A stretch of DNA of 64,000 nucleotides from Ectothiorhodospiraceae bacterium (GCA_007134775.1 SLKC01000009.1:1-64000); one strand, 5' to 3'. Positions 1 to 9,490 are shown, counted from the stretch's first letter. Program-made: numbers and translations. Notes: generated by a model from the sequence alone, not told the origin.

Positions 1-111
1 CACAGGGATGTGCCGGCAGATCAACGACTGCAAGTCGTTGATCTGAAGGGCCATGAAAATCGCATTTTCATGGCCCGTATCTGAACAAGGCCAGGATGGC
101 CTTTGTTCAGA
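1..111. repeat. Array of four consecutive stem-loops
   Basis: Four inverted repeats follow one another. CACA-GGGA-TGTG lies at 1-12, possibly cut by the window edge. A 13-bp perfect stem spans 17-29/33-45 with loop GCA. Another 13-bp perfect stem spans 48-60/64-76 with loop CGC. A 13/14-bp stem with one bulged A spans 81-93/97-110 with loop GGA, and T80-A111 can extend it. Every complete stem has a three-base loop. A palindrome CCCTAGGG at 116-123 follows. No open reading frame with coding character covers this block. It looks like a composite palindromic repeat element or the 3' processing region of an upstream transcript. No U-run follows, so it is not a textbook terminator. Confidence 0.85.
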
Positions 112-331
112 GGGTCCCTAGGGGCCGTCCGCGCAACCATGCCATGGCCGCGTCTGGAGGGGCTCGCGTGCACTGTGGCTGGCCTCCTCGTGCAGTCGTG
201 GAGGCATTGATCCGTGGCTGGGTGCACGTTATCGAGCGCGACGGTGTCGGGCGTAATACAATCGAGCTACTAGTGTAGCGGCCCGGACAGGCTGGTGCCG
301 CGGTCATTCATGACGAGTGTTGGAGAGGGTT
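112..331 (+). other. Intergenic leader upstream of the barrel gene
   Basis: No convincing gene is present between the hairpin array and the barrel gene. A possible -10 element TACAAT is at 257-262, but I see no good -35 at the right distance. A GGAGAGGG ribosome-binding site at 322-329 serves the ATG at 332. Confidence 0.4.
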
Positions 332-862
332 ATGGTGAAAAAGGCTCTGCTTGGTGCGGTGTTGCTAGCGGTGGCATCGCCGGCGGCGGCAAAGGATTTC
401 CTGCGCGAGGGGCGCAGCTTCGGTGGTGGTCAGGTCGCGGCGTTCTCGATCGACCAGGACAATGGCTCCGACGCCCAGCCCACCGCCGTGATTGGCCGGG
501 TCGGGACGTTTGTGGGTAATCAGCTCGCGATCGAGGGGCGTTTCGGACTGGGTGCCGGCGACGACACCGTGGATGGCGTCGAGGTCGATATCGACCGCTT
601 GGTAGGCGTCTACGGCAGTGGCCATATACCGGTGGGGGGGCGTTCGTCGCTCTACGGGATACTGGGCTACACCGATCTGAAGGCCACGTTCACCGGTACG
701 GATTTCGAGGAGACGGACAGTGAGAGCGGGCTCTCCTACGGTTTCGGCGCCGACATCGGTATTACGCGTTATCTCGCGCTGAACGTCGAGTACATGCGCT
801 ATCTCGACAAGTCGGACGCCGAGGCCGAGGCGTTGAGTGTCGGTATGCACTACCGCTTCTGA
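332..862 (+). CDS. Small outer-membrane beta-barrel protein
   Basis: A 176-residue secreted protein. Residues 1-20 form a signal peptide: two basic residues after the start, a hydrophobic core, and a cleavage region ending ASPAAA. The rest alternates polar and hydrophobic residues in short strands joined by acidic loops, and the chain ends in HYRF. A terminal aromatic residue is typical of proteins inserted by the BAM complex. Size and pattern fit the OMP_b-brl/OmpW-like eight-strand barrels. The ATG at 332 is chosen over the upstream in-frame GTG at 317 because GGAGAGGG precedes it directly and the signal peptide then starts correctly. The 3' end overlaps the convergent MFS gene by 13 bases. 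The ligand or exact role cannot be told; the acidic loops suit a salt-adapted cell. Confidence 0.8.
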   Translation: MVKKALLGAVLLAVASPAAAKDFLREGRSFGGGQVAAFSIDQDNGSDAQPTAVIGRVGTFVGNQLAIEGRFGLGAGDDTVDGVEVDIDRLVGVYGSGHIPVGGRSSLYGILGYTDLKATFTGTDFEETDSESGLSYGFGADIGITRYLALNVEYMRYLDKSDAEAEALSVGMHYRF

Positions 863-2202
863 GGCGTGCCGGCGGTGCCTTCTCCGTCGTCGTTGTCTTC
901 AATTTCGCTATCTCCGTCATCGGTTTCGCTATGGTCGGTCACCTCCTCGACCCAGGATTCACTGAGCTCGCCGGTGCGGCCGGGCAGCGGGGCGTAGTGG
1001 ACCTGTTCGTCCGGTTGCGGTGACTCTGTGCGCGTCATCCGGTACAGGGTGAAGGCGACCATCGCCAGGTGTGTGGCGATGAAGAAGACGAGGAAGCCGC
1101 TCGGGCCGAACCAGTCCATCAGCCAGCCGGTGAGGGCGGGGCCGAGCACCGCACCCGAGGCCACGGCGGTGTAGAGTCCGCTGTTTGCCGCCACCATCTG
1201 ACTCGGCCGGAGGTGGTCGTTGGTATAGGCGGCGTAGAGCGAGTACATCGGCAGCACGGCGCCACCGAAGAGGATGCCGAGCACGATGAGCGCGGTATGG
1301 GAGGCCTGAGCGACCGGGATGGCGATGCCGGCGAGCAGGGCGACCCCCAGGCTGACGCCCACGATGACGCGCCGGCGATCCATGCCGTCGGAGAGACGCC
1401 CGATCGGCCATTGCAGCAGCGCGCCGCCGGCGATCAGCGCCGCCATGAAGATCGAGACCTGAAAGACCGAAAAATCGTAACCGCGGGCGAACACGGCGCC
1501 CATGCTGAACAGGGCGCCGTGGGCCATGCCGGTGGCGAAGGCGCCGACCGTGCCCACCGGCGAGATGCGAAACAGCTCACGCAGCTTGAGGCCTTCGGGG
1601 GCGGTCTGGGTTGGCTCGTTGTTGGCGCTCAGCAGGATCGGTACCAGGGCCACGGACAGGATGATGGCGTTGATCAGGAACAGCTCGTACTCGCTCGGCG
1701 AGGCGATGTTCATCGTCAGCTGTCCCCCACCCATGCCGACATAGGTAATGATCAGATAGACCGACAGCAGCCGTCCGCGCGATTCGTTGGTGGCGCGGTC
1801 GTTGAGCCAGCTCTCGGTGACGATGTAGAGGCCGCAGTAGGCGAATCCGGTCAGGATGCGCATGGCTGCCCAGACCGATGGCGTCACGAGCATGGCGTGC
1901 ACCAGGATGGCGACCGATGCGAGTGACGCCATGGCAGCGAAAACGCGGACATGGCCGGCTTTGCGGATGATCGCGGGCGCCAGGGCGGCACCGCCGAGGA
2001 AGCCGACAAAATAGCCCGACATCACCAGTCCGGTGATCGTCCCGGAGAATCCTTCGTCGGAGGCACGCAGGCCCAGCAGCGTACCCTGCATGCCGTTGCC
2101 CATCATGAGCAGGCCCATGCCGAGCAACAGGGCCCATACGCTCCAGGCCGTGGTGGCAGTGACGCCGGGTTCGGGCAGCTTGCGCGCGAGGGTGCGCCTC
2201 AT
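850..2202 (-). CDS. MFS transporter (YcaD-like)
   Basis: A 450-residue polytopic membrane protein with about twelve hydrophobic helices. The first begins near residue 15 (VWALLLGMGLLMMGNGMQGT). The loop between helices 2 and 3 (APAIIRKAGHVRVF) and the central IGRLSDGMDRRRVI stretch are the two MFS A-like loops. These give the N- and C-terminal six-helix halves. Overall character matches the YcaD-type branch of MFS_1; the substrate is unknown. The C-terminus is a strongly acidic cytoplasmic tail of about 40 residues. The start at 2202 is preceded by GGAGG at a spacing of eight; upstream in-frame codons extend the frame to 2316 without a ribosome-binding site. It is divergent from the receptor-channel gene across about 280 bp that holds no evident gene. 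Confidence 0.82.
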   Translation of the reverse strand: MRRTLARKLPEPGVTATTAWSVWALLLGMGLLMMGNGMQGTLLGLRASDEGFSGTITGLVMSGYFVGFLGGAALAPAIIRKAGHVRVFAAMASLASVAILVHAMLVTPSVWAAMRILTGFAYCGLYIVTESWLNDRATNESRGRLLSVYLIITYVGMGGGQLTMNIASPSEYELFLINAIILSVALVPILLSANNEPTQTAPEGLKLRELFRISPVGTVGAFATGMAHGALFSMGAVFARGYDFSVFQVSIFMAALIAGGALLQWPIGRLSDGMDRRRVIVGVSLGVALLAGIAIPVAQASHTALIVLGILFGGAVLPMYSLYAAYTNDHLRPSQMVAANSGLYTAVASGAVLGPALTGWLMDWFGPSGFLVFFIATHLAMVAFTLYRMTRTESPQPDEQVHYAPLPGRTGELSESWVEEVTDHSETDDGDSEIEDNDDGEGTAGTPQKR

Positions 2203-2482
2203 CGACCGGGCCTCCGCTGAATGGGTGCGGCCCACTCCGTGGGGCTGCGCCGGCCGGCCTGGCCGAAGTCGGGATCTTCTTCGGGCGCGAACCGACGCGC
2301 CCCATTTCTTCTCCAAACGCTAAACGAGTGCGGGACTTGAGTGCAATCCGTTGGCGGCGTTGCGGATGCCCGTTCGGCGTTGCACGCGAGCTCAACGGCA
2401 CAAGCTGTTACCCTCACGCCATCGTTGGGTGGTGGCCCCTGAGTGGTAGCAGCCGGGTGGTCGCGTTCAGCCGCAAGGGGGG

Positions 2483-4708
2483 ATGATGGATCGATGCTTG
2501 CGTAAAGGGGTTTTGCTGGCGCTTATGCTGTGGCTCGCACCCGCCATGGCACTGGCGGATGAGCCCGTGCGACTCGCCGTGAGCGGGCCCATGAGCGGTG
2601 AGGATGCGACCAGCGGGCGAGCCATGGCCGATGCGGCCCGGTTGCTAGCCGAACAGGTCAACGCCGCGGGTGGGATCAATGGCCGGCCCGTGGAAGTGGT
2701 CACCTTCGACAACCAGCGTAGCGAGGAGCGCGCGCGGGCCAACGCCCGTGAGATCGGTGACGGCGATTTCGCCGCCGTGCTCGGGCACTACTACAGCTTC
2801 ATCGCACTCGCGGCGGCACCGATCTACAGTGAGCACGGCATCCCCGCGATTACCGGCAGCGCGACCGCGCCTGCGCTGACCGCTGACCACGACACCTACT
2901 TCCGCGTCATCGCCGACAACGACATCAAGGGGCGGCTGGCGGCGCAGTACATTGCCAGTTTTCTTGAGCGCGAGCGCGTGCACATCGCCTACGAGGATGA
3001 CGCCTACGGTCGCACGCTGATGGCATCGCTCGCCGAAGCCGCACCTGAGGTCGGTGTCGAGGTCAGGCGGCAGTGGGCGGTGGCGTCGGGTAGCGACGGA
3101 CTCGATGAGCAGCTCGACGATATCGTGCTCGATCTACTTACCGCGGACGATGACGCCGTGTTGTTCCTCGGGACCCTGGCCGGTGAATCGGCGGGGCTGG
3201 TTGCGCGGCTGCGCGATACCGGCGTCGACCTGCCGATCCTGGGAGGCGATTCGGTCGGACTCGGCGCCTTTCCGCAGGCACTGGAGGAGCGCGTCGGTGG
3301 TGATCGCTTGCGCGACTACATCGACGGCATCCATGCCACCACCTATTTCATCCCCGACGTCGGCAACCGCGCCGCACGCCGTTTCGTCACCGCTTTCGAA
3401 GAGCGCTTCGAGCGCCGCCCGGACGCGCTGGCGGCAACCTACTACGAGGCCGCGGCCATCGCGCTCGCCGCCTACGAAGCGGGAGAGGGCGCGTCCGCGG
3501 CTACCACCACGGAACAGCGTCAGGCCATTCTCGAGGGACTGCAGGGCTTCGATGGACCCGCTTCGCACTATCCGGGCATCACGGGGCGGATCCACTTCGA
3601 TGCGCTCGGCAATGCCGTGATGTCGGCGCCCTTTGGCGTCTATCGCAATACCGAGCTGATTTCGGCGCCGGGCCAGCTCACGCCGGTGCCCAATCCCGAA
3701 ACCATGATCGACCTCGATGCCCAGCTCGCTGCGGGCAACGTGGTCGAACTCGGCGACCAGCACCTCTACGCCACCGATGTCGTCTATACCGGATTCGACC
3801 TCAATGCGATTGATGCCATCGACCAGGAGGGGGGGACGTTCGATGCGGATTTCTACCTCTGGCTGCGCCACAGCCGGCCGCTCGATCACGACCGCATCGA
3901 GTTCACCAATGCCGTCAGCGAGATCGACCTTGAGGCGGGCAGGCTGATTACGCAGGAGACCGAGGAGGGCTATTACACGGCTTATCGGGTCACGGGCACA
4001 TTCAGCCATCAGTTCGATTTCCGGGCCTACCCGGTCGATAGCCAGGCCTTGCCGATCCGCCTGCGCCATCCGGCGAATACGCTCGAGCGCCTGGTCTTTG
4101 TCGCCGACGATCACGGCATGCGGGGGGCGCATGCGAGCGATGACGGGGGCGGAGCGGCACGCCGGACCGAGGTCCAGGATAGCGAGTGGGAGCTCGACCG
4201 GCTGGTCGTCTTCTCCGATGTGCGCGAGACCGCTTCGACGCTGGGCAACCCGCTGCTGATCGCTGCGGAGAATGCGGAGACGCTGAGCTTTTCGCAGTTC
4301 AACGTGCAGGCGGATATCGACCGCGACCCGACCAGCTACATGCTGAAGAACATGGTGCCCCTCGCCCTGTTCGTCCTGCTTGGCTACTGCATGATGTTCA
4401 TCCATCCGACCGGGCCCGCCTTCGTCGGCCGGCTCAGTCTCGGCGTGACGGCGCTGCTGACCACGGTCTTCCAGAGTCAGCGCGCGGCCGACGAGTTGCC
4501 CGATATCGGCTATCTGGTCGCGATGGACTACATGTACTACGCGGTCTACGCCTACTTCCTGGTGGGGATTGCACTGACAGTGGCGGAGCACTACGCCCTC
4601 GTGCACTACTCGGAAGAGAGCTACCAGAAGATGGACCGATTCGGCCGCCAGTTCATGCCGGTGCTGATGGTTGGCATCTTGGCGCTGGGGCTGGTGCTCT
4701 TCCGCTGA
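2483..4708 (+). CDS. Periplasmic-binding-protein domain fused to a pentameric ligand-gated ion channel
   Basis: A 741-residue predicted receptor-channel. Residues 1-25 are a signal peptide ending AMALA. Residues about 28-395 form a type I periplasmic-binding domain of the LivJ/Peripla_BP_6 kind: the NAAGGINGRPVEV stretch, then GHYYSF near 101-106, and a YFR motif near 139. Residues about 425-615 look like the extracellular beta-sandwich of the Cys-loop/Pro-loop family: FDADFYLWLR near 453, then the Pro-loop with core YPVDSQ near 516 and no flanking cysteines. Four helices follow: M1 619-640, M2 648-668 (RLSLGVTALLTTVF), M3 676-700, M4 722-741. The M2-M3 link (ELPDIGY) and the Asp starting M3 match ELIC-type channels. 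By alignment with ELIC, M2 has Ser 2', Thr 6', Leu 9' and Phe 13', and no Glu at -2'. An AAGGGGGG ribosome-binding site sits at 2475-2482; ATG 2486 is an equal start. Inference: an inner-membrane channel gated by a solute bound in the tethered domain. Confidence 0.88.
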   Translation: MMDRCLRKGVLLALMLWLAPAMALADEPVRLAVSGPMSGEDATSGRAMADAARLLAEQVNAAGGINGRPVEVVTFDNQRSEERARANAREIGDGDFAAVLGHYYSFIALAAAPIYSEHGIPAITGSATAPALTADHDTYFRVIADNDIKGRLAAQYIASFLERERVHIAYEDDAYGRTLMASLAEAAPEVGVEVRRQWAVASGSDGLDEQLDDIVLDLLTADDDAVLFLGTLAGESAGLVARLRDTGVDLPILGGDSVGLGAFPQALEERVGGDRLRDYIDGIHATTYFIPDVGNRAARRFVTAFEERFERRPDALAATYYEAAAIALAAYEAGEGASAATTTEQRQAILEGLQGFDGPASHYPGITGRIHFDALGNAVMSAPFGVYRNTELISAPGQLTPVPNPETMIDLDAQLAAGNVVELGDQHLYATDVVYTGFDLNAIDAIDQEGGTFDADFYLWLRHSRPLDHDRIEFTNAVSEIDLEAGRLITQETEEGYYTAYRVTGTFSHQFDFRAYPVDSQALPIRLRHPANTLERLVFVADDHGMRGAHASDDGGGAARRTEVQDSEWELDRLVVFSDVRETASTLGNPLLIAAENAETLSFSQFNVQADIDRDPTSYMLKNMVPLALFVLLGYCMMFIHPTGPAFVGRLSLGVTALLTTVFQSQRAADELPDIGYLVAMDYMYYAVYAYFLVGIALTVAEHYALVHYSEESYQKMDRFGRQFMPVLMVGILALGLVLFR

Positions 4709-4717
4709 GCGGTGCCA

Positions 4718-7618
4718 TTACGGCGCCTCGGGCACGGCCTGGAGGTGGCGCTGGAGGTCCTCGGTGCGGATCGTCTCGCCGGCGAGGATGGCGTCGATCA
4801 GGGGAGCCAGATCGCCCGTCAGCCGCACCCCGTGGTCTGCCGTCTCGCCGTCGGCGACCGCGGGGTTGCGCCCGCGCGCCTGGATGCGCAGCTCGTCGTT
4901 GCGTTCAAGGTCCTGATCGATCGCAATGAACAGATGGTCGTAATCGAGGTCGGTGAACGCGTGTGCCGTGGTGTCGGTCGTTGTGTCGGCCCACTCACCG
5001 GCTCCGCCACGGAAGGCAACCCGCCCGTCCTGGCCGCGCAGTTGCGCATCGCGGATGACGATGCGGTCCTCGATGAGATTGACGGGCAGCCGCCCCGCGA
5101 TCCGGCCGCTGGCGTCGAGATCTGCGATTGCCAGGTCGTCGACGAGGGCGTCGAGCGCGATTGGGCCCGCCTCAATAGCAAAGGAGTGGGTGGTTGCGGC
5201 GGGATCGAACGTCCAGCTAGGCATGTAGAGCCGGTCACCACCGAAGTCGCCGGCCGCTTCGGCGATTTCGACGACCCCGCCGCGGCCCGGGCGCGGGTCA
5301 ATGGTGAAGCGGGCGCGCGGGTCGTCGATACCGAGGCCCAGTTCGAGGTGGTCGGCGTCGAGGCGCTGTGTCCCGTCGCTGCGCCAGGGCCGGAAGCCCG
5401 CAAGGTCGATGGTGCCCCGAAGGCCTTCGATCCGGGCGCGCCCGAGATCGAGGTCGACACCCGCGCTGCGTGCTTGTCCCCGCCCGTCGAGGCCATCGCC
5501 AGCGAGGACGAGGTCGGCGCTGGCCGAGACTTCGCCCGTGACGTTGTCGGGACCGCGCAGTCGTGGCAACAGGTCACTCGGTTGCAGGCCGTTCGGTTCG
5601 AAGACCAGAGCAGGCCAGTCGAGTTCGAACTCGGGCGGAGCGCCGTCAGCGCCCGCGAGGTGGCTGCTGAATTCCAGGTCGGCTGCACCATCGGCCATCG
5701 TGCCGCTGCCGTGCAGCCTGTGGCCCTCATCGGCCCAATCGTCGATCTGCCCGCTCAGGCGGATGGGGCTGAGCGGCAATGGGTCCGCGTCGACGAGAAC
5801 GCGTTCGGCGGTAAATTGCGCCCAGCGCTGAATCCGCCCGGGCCGAAGGTCCAGGTCGACCCCCTGCGCAACGAGCGCGGGCTCGTCGGCGCGTAGGTCG
5901 AGGCCATCGAGGCGGGCACGGGCCAGAGGGAACAGCGGACTGGGGCCCGAGAGACGCAGCCGGTGAGCACTGCTGGTGAGATCGATCGTGTCTTCTGCCC
6001 CGATTCGGCCTTGCCATGCACCCGCTTCGGCATCGAAGTCGAACGACCATTCCGGCGAGGCGCCCGGATCGATCGCGCCCGATTGCAGCGACGCGCGCAG
6101 CGGGGCTGTGCTGACCAGCCTCTCTCCCCATGCCACGACATCGGCCGTGAACCGGCCATCATCGCCGGCTTCCAGTCGCAGGGCATCCTCCGTGGTCACG
6201 AGATCGAAACCGGCTGCGAACGTGACCGCCTCTGCTGTCAACGGCTTGAGGTGCAGGTGCGGCAGCTCTCCCGCGAAGGTGATACGGCCGCCATCGGCCG
6301 GCAGATCGCCGCTGACCTCGAGTTGAGCGATCTCGACGGCATCGGTGACGGCGTCGGTGAGCCCGAGTTGGAAAGCGCGGGGGACGAGTCCGCTGTCGCG
6401 CTCCCAGAAGCCATCCGCGCTGAGGCGCAGCCGCGTGGGCTCGTCGCGGTAGGTGATGTCGAACTCGGGGTGGGCCGCGATGCGCACGGGCGGGCCGCTC
6501 TGCAGGCGCGCGACGGGGCGTGCCGGCCACTCCATGCGCACCGGACTGGCAAGCAGCAGTCGGGCGAGATCATCGGGCAGGGGCAGGCGTCGAGCCTGTT
6601 GCGGGTTGATCGTGGCGATGTCGATTTCGCCACTGCCATCGGTTGTGAGCACGAGCGAGTGGTCGGCGATCGTGAAGCCACCGCGTGCGGCGATATCGAC
6701 GCCGGTGACTTGGTCGTTGACGCTCAGGTCGTCGCCGACGACGCGCCACGGGCCCGACCAGTCGCCCGCAATCAGGCGGTCAATGAGCCCGCCGAGGCTG
6801 CTGGGCACGGTCGGTTCGCCCGCCATGCCCTCGAGTTCGCCGCGGAGTTCCACCTCACCCGCCGTGGGCCAGGGCAGCGGCCACCAATCGGGGGCGGGGC
6901 CCACGGTGCCGTCGAGCCGGACCCGGTAGTAGACCTGCGCATGGGCATCGTCCCAGGGTGGGTCGAGCCGCAAATCCATCTGCCCTTCGAGCCCGCTGCC
7001 CATCGGTAGCAGTCCGAGGCTGCCCCGGATCTTCTCGCCGGTATGGCGTACCGCGAGGGTCACCGCGAGATCCTGCTCGCGGTCGTCGATCTGGCCATTG
7101 ATCTCGGCGCTCTGGAGACCGTCGGCGCTACCACTGATGAATCCATTGAATTCGAGGCGCCAGTCCTGTCCGGGCGGACTGGGCAGGCGAACAAGTCCGT
7201 CGGAGATCTCGATGCGAGCAAGCCCGACGAGCGTGGCCACGAGCCCGTCGTGCGTAGGGTCGTCGGGGACTACCTCCTCCGCCTCGCGATCGAGCGGGAT
7301 GCGGTCAAGGTGGGCACGGAGGCCGTCGATCCGTGCCTCCACACCGTGGATGTCCCCTTGCAGGACTTCGAACAGCGGATAGAGCAGATCGATCTGGCGG
7401 GCGGAGGGGCCGGTGTCGGGCTCCAATTCGACCCGCTCGAGCGTTGCCTGGTGTAGCGACAGGGCGGTGACTTCCAGGCTTGCCTCGGGGTAGCCACGCG
7501 CGGCCAGTTCGCGCTCCAGAGCGCGTTCCGCCAAGGGTAGACGGAATGTCCAGGCCAACGCTGCAGCGACGGCGAGGAGAACGGCGACGATTATCGCGAA
7601 GCGCAGCATGCGAGCCAT
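4718..7618 (-). CDS. ydbH: YdbH-like AsmA-family inner-membrane protein
   Basis: A 966-residue protein with one N-terminal transmembrane anchor (residues 5-25, IIVAVLLAVAAALAW). A very long periplasmic region follows, rich in beta-strand repeats of the AsmA/TamB type (LSGDLP, LRLSADGFW and similar). The last 125 residues contain the conserved YdbH C-terminal domain: IEDRIVIRDAQLRG, a DYDHLF stretch and the ELRIQARGRNP motif. In E. coli, YdbH works with TamB and YhdP as a periplasmic bridge moving phospholipids to the outer membrane; E. coli YdbH is about 880 residues. The 3' end stops nine bases from the convergent receptor-channel gene. Only a weak ribosome-binding site (GGGA) precedes ATG 7618. 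An acyltransferase gene lies upstream on the same strand, which fits a lipid theme, but the 233-bp gap argues against tight coupling. Confidence 0.8.
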   Translation of the reverse strand: MARMLRFAIIVAVLLAVAAALAWTFRLPLAERALERELAARGYPEASLEVTALSLHQATLERVELEPDTGPSARQIDLLYPLFEVLQGDIHGVEARIDGLRAHLDRIPLDREAEEVVPDDPTHDGLVATLVGLARIEISDGLVRLPSPPGQDWRLEFNGFISGSADGLQSAEINGQIDDREQDLAVTLAVRHTGEKIRGSLGLLPMGSGLEGQMDLRLDPPWDDAHAQVYYRVRLDGTVGPAPDWWPLPWPTAGEVELRGELEGMAGEPTVPSSLGGLIDRLIAGDWSGPWRVVGDDLSVNDQVTGVDIAARGGFTIADHSLVLTTDGSGEIDIATINPQQARRLPLPDDLARLLLASPVRMEWPARPVARLQSGPPVRIAAHPEFDITYRDEPTRLRLSADGFWERDSGLVPRAFQLGLTDAVTDAVEIAQLEVSGDLPADGGRITFAGELPHLHLKPLTAEAVTFAAGFDLVTTEDALRLEAGDDGRFTADVVAWGERLVSTAPLRASLQSGAIDPGASPEWSFDFDAEAGAWQGRIGAEDTIDLTSSAHRLRLSGPSPLFPLARARLDGLDLRADEPALVAQGVDLDLRPGRIQRWAQFTAERVLVDADPLPLSPIRLSGQIDDWADEGHRLHGSGTMADGAADLEFSSHLAGADGAPPEFELDWPALVFEPNGLQPSDLLPRLRGPDNVTGEVSASADLVLAGDGLDGRGQARSAGVDLDLGRARIEGLRGTIDLAGFRPWRSDGTQRLDADHLELGLGIDDPRARFTIDPRPGRGGVVEIAEAAGDFGGDRLYMPSWTFDPAATTHSFAIEAGPIALDALVDDLAIADLDASGRIAGRLPVNLIEDRIVIRDAQLRGQDGRVAFRGGAGEWADTTTDTTAHAFTDLDYDHLFIAIDQDLERNDELRIQARGRNPAVADGETADHGVRLTGDLAPLIDAILAGETIRTEDLQRHLQAVPEAP

Positions 7619-7851
7619 AGTCTATCCCGGCCGACAATGGATGCAGGGCCGCGTTGGGCGGCGGGTGGCCGCGGCGGCCGGACTACCGGTCAGCCAGTGT
7701 ATCAGGCCCGCGTCGAACTGCACCGTCACGTATGGTTTGCAGCCTCCGCGATCGCCGCACGCTGCGGAGTGCGCGCGACGGCCGGAGTCAGCCACCGCTA
7801 CTGCGACCTGTTCGGCCACAGCCCGCGCGCGGCGCGTCGCCCCGCGGCCGG

Positions 7852-9354
7852 TCAGCGCCGCCGGGTGTCCTGCGTTTCGCCCGCAGCCAACGCGGTCGCT
7901 GCCGTGCGACAGGGGGCTTCGACGCCGTTTTCCGCACCGTCCGCGAGCAGCAGGTGGCGCAAGCTGTTGGCGTAGAAGCCGAGCACGGGCTCCTCGCCAG
8001 GGGTGATCCGGAAGCCGTTGGCTTCGGCCTGGATGAGCTGGCGCACGCGCAGCATGCGCAGGCCCGCCTGCACTGCGTACACGGGGCGGCGCCGCGGGAT
8101 GAAGGCCAGCGGGGCGCGTTCGTCGAGGCGGTCGATGATCTCGGCGTAGCGCCGTTGGAGTTCCTCCCGATCCCAGGCACGGCCCGGCTCCGATAGCAGG
8201 ATGGTGGCCAGTACGGGCACGGGCAGCACCGGCATGACCTGGCCGACTTCGTCCATCAGAAAGCGGGTGAAGCGCCGCGTGTACACCAGGCGCCGTGAGC
8301 GCCTGAGGTGACGCGGATCGAGGTCCTGCTCGCGGCACCACTCGTTCAGCGATACCGGCTGGCCGAAGCTCGCCGCGGCATATCCCATGCGGTAGAAACG
8401 ACCCCGCCAGCGGCGGCGCAGGCTGCGTCCGAGAATAATGAGCGTGCCCAGGGCTGCCGACAGCGCCGAGCGCCGGCGGCGCCTGCGTGCGGGGTCGGCC
8501 AGCAGGCTGCGATCCTCGATCACGCGGTCGTAGTTGATGGCAACGGGTACGAACAGGATATCGCGCGGGCCGTTCGGATCGTGGGCACGCACCATGTAGT
8601 CGATCAGCCCGTAGCGGGGGTCGCGGAACGCACCGTCGCGGGTGAGCCCGCCCTCGGGGAAGACCGCCTGGACGACGCCGTTCGCCACCGCCATCTGCAC
8701 GTAACGCTCAAGGACCCGGCGGTAGAGTGGTGAACTCGAATGGCGGCGCACGAAGTACCCGCCCATGGCCCGCACGAGCGGGCGCAGCGGCCATACGCGG
8801 GCCCATTCGCCCACGGCATACGACAAGGCCGTGAAACGCTGGGCGAGATAGGCGATGAGCACATAGTCCATGTTGCTGCGGTGGTTGATCACGAACACGA
8901 TCGAGGTGTTCGCGGGTAGGTCCTGCTGCAGGGCGCGCTGCGTCCCGCGCGCCAGGCGTACCCGGTAGAGGCGCTGCACCAGTCGGCGGGAGAATTCCGT
9001 ACCCCAGCGGAAATAGATCCAGGCGTTGAATGCGGGGATGATCTCGCGGGCGTAGCGCTCGATCTCGTCGAGCGCGACCTCCCAGGGCTTGCCCGTCTCC
9101 TCGCAGTGGTGGCGGACGGTCTCCAGGAGTTCGGGATCGTAGACCAGTCGGTCGATCAGGACGCGGCGTTTGGTCAGAGAGAAGGTCGGGATGCGCAGGT
9201 GGGTACGGCGGTTGATTTCGCTGATCACCGCATTGACCCGGCGGCGGAAGAACCAGCGCACACCGGGGACGAGCAGGCGCTCGAGCACGACCCAGGCGGC
9301 GAGCAGGCCGACGATGACCAGCAGCCAGATGGGCAGCTCGATGGTTTGGGTCAA
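7852..9354 (-). CDS. PlsB/PlsC-family glycerolipid acyltransferase
   Basis: A predicted membrane-bound acyltransferase of 500 residues that transfers an acyl chain to glycerol phosphate or lysophosphatidate. Block I is NHRSNMD, with His 158 and Asp 163 of the HX4D motif. Block II is GGYFVRR near 198-204, block III is FPEGGLTR near 232, and block IV is FVPVAINYDRV. The SNMDY spacing and GGYFVRR resemble PlsB more than short PlsC enzymes, but the length is well below the roughly 800 residues of E. coli PlsB. One N-terminal helix (IELPIWLLVIVGLLAAWVVL) anchors it. The start is uncertain: no ATG is available, TTG at 9354 follows a GGGGGG run, and TTG at 9384 would add ten residues without a ribosome-binding site. 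The acceptor substrate cannot be told from sequence. Confidence 0.8.
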   Translation of the reverse strand: MTQTIELPIWLLVIVGLLAAWVVLERLLVPGVRWFFRRRVNAVISEINRRTHLRIPTFSLTKRRVLIDRLVYDPELLETVRHHCEETGKPWEVALDEIERYAREIIPAFNAWIYFRWGTEFSRRLVQRLYRVRLARGTQRALQQDLPANTSIVFVINHRSNMDYVLIAYLAQRFTALSYAVGEWARVWPLRPLVRAMGGYFVRRHSSSPLYRRVLERYVQMAVANGVVQAVFPEGGLTRDGAFRDPRYGLIDYMVRAHDPNGPRDILFVPVAINYDRVIEDRSLLADPARRRRRRSALSAALGTLIILGRSLRRRWRGRFYRMGYAAASFGQPVSLNEWCREQDLDPRHLRRSRRLVYTRRFTRFLMDEVGQVMPVLPVPVLATILLSEPGRAWDREELQRRYAEIIDRLDERAPLAFIPRRRPVYAVQAGLRMLRVRQLIQAEANGFRITPGEEPVLGFYANSLRHLLLADGAENGVEAPCRTAATALAAGETQDTRRR

Positions 9355-9490
9355 TGCTTGCCCCCCGCGCTTCGGCCGTGCCAAGGGGCTGCGTGCGGGC
9401 GGCGCTCAGAGGCCGGCGCCCGCTCGCTATCCCCCTGCCGGTGGGCACACGGGGGGGCGGTCATGGTGTGATTCGCTGTTCCGTCCGCTC

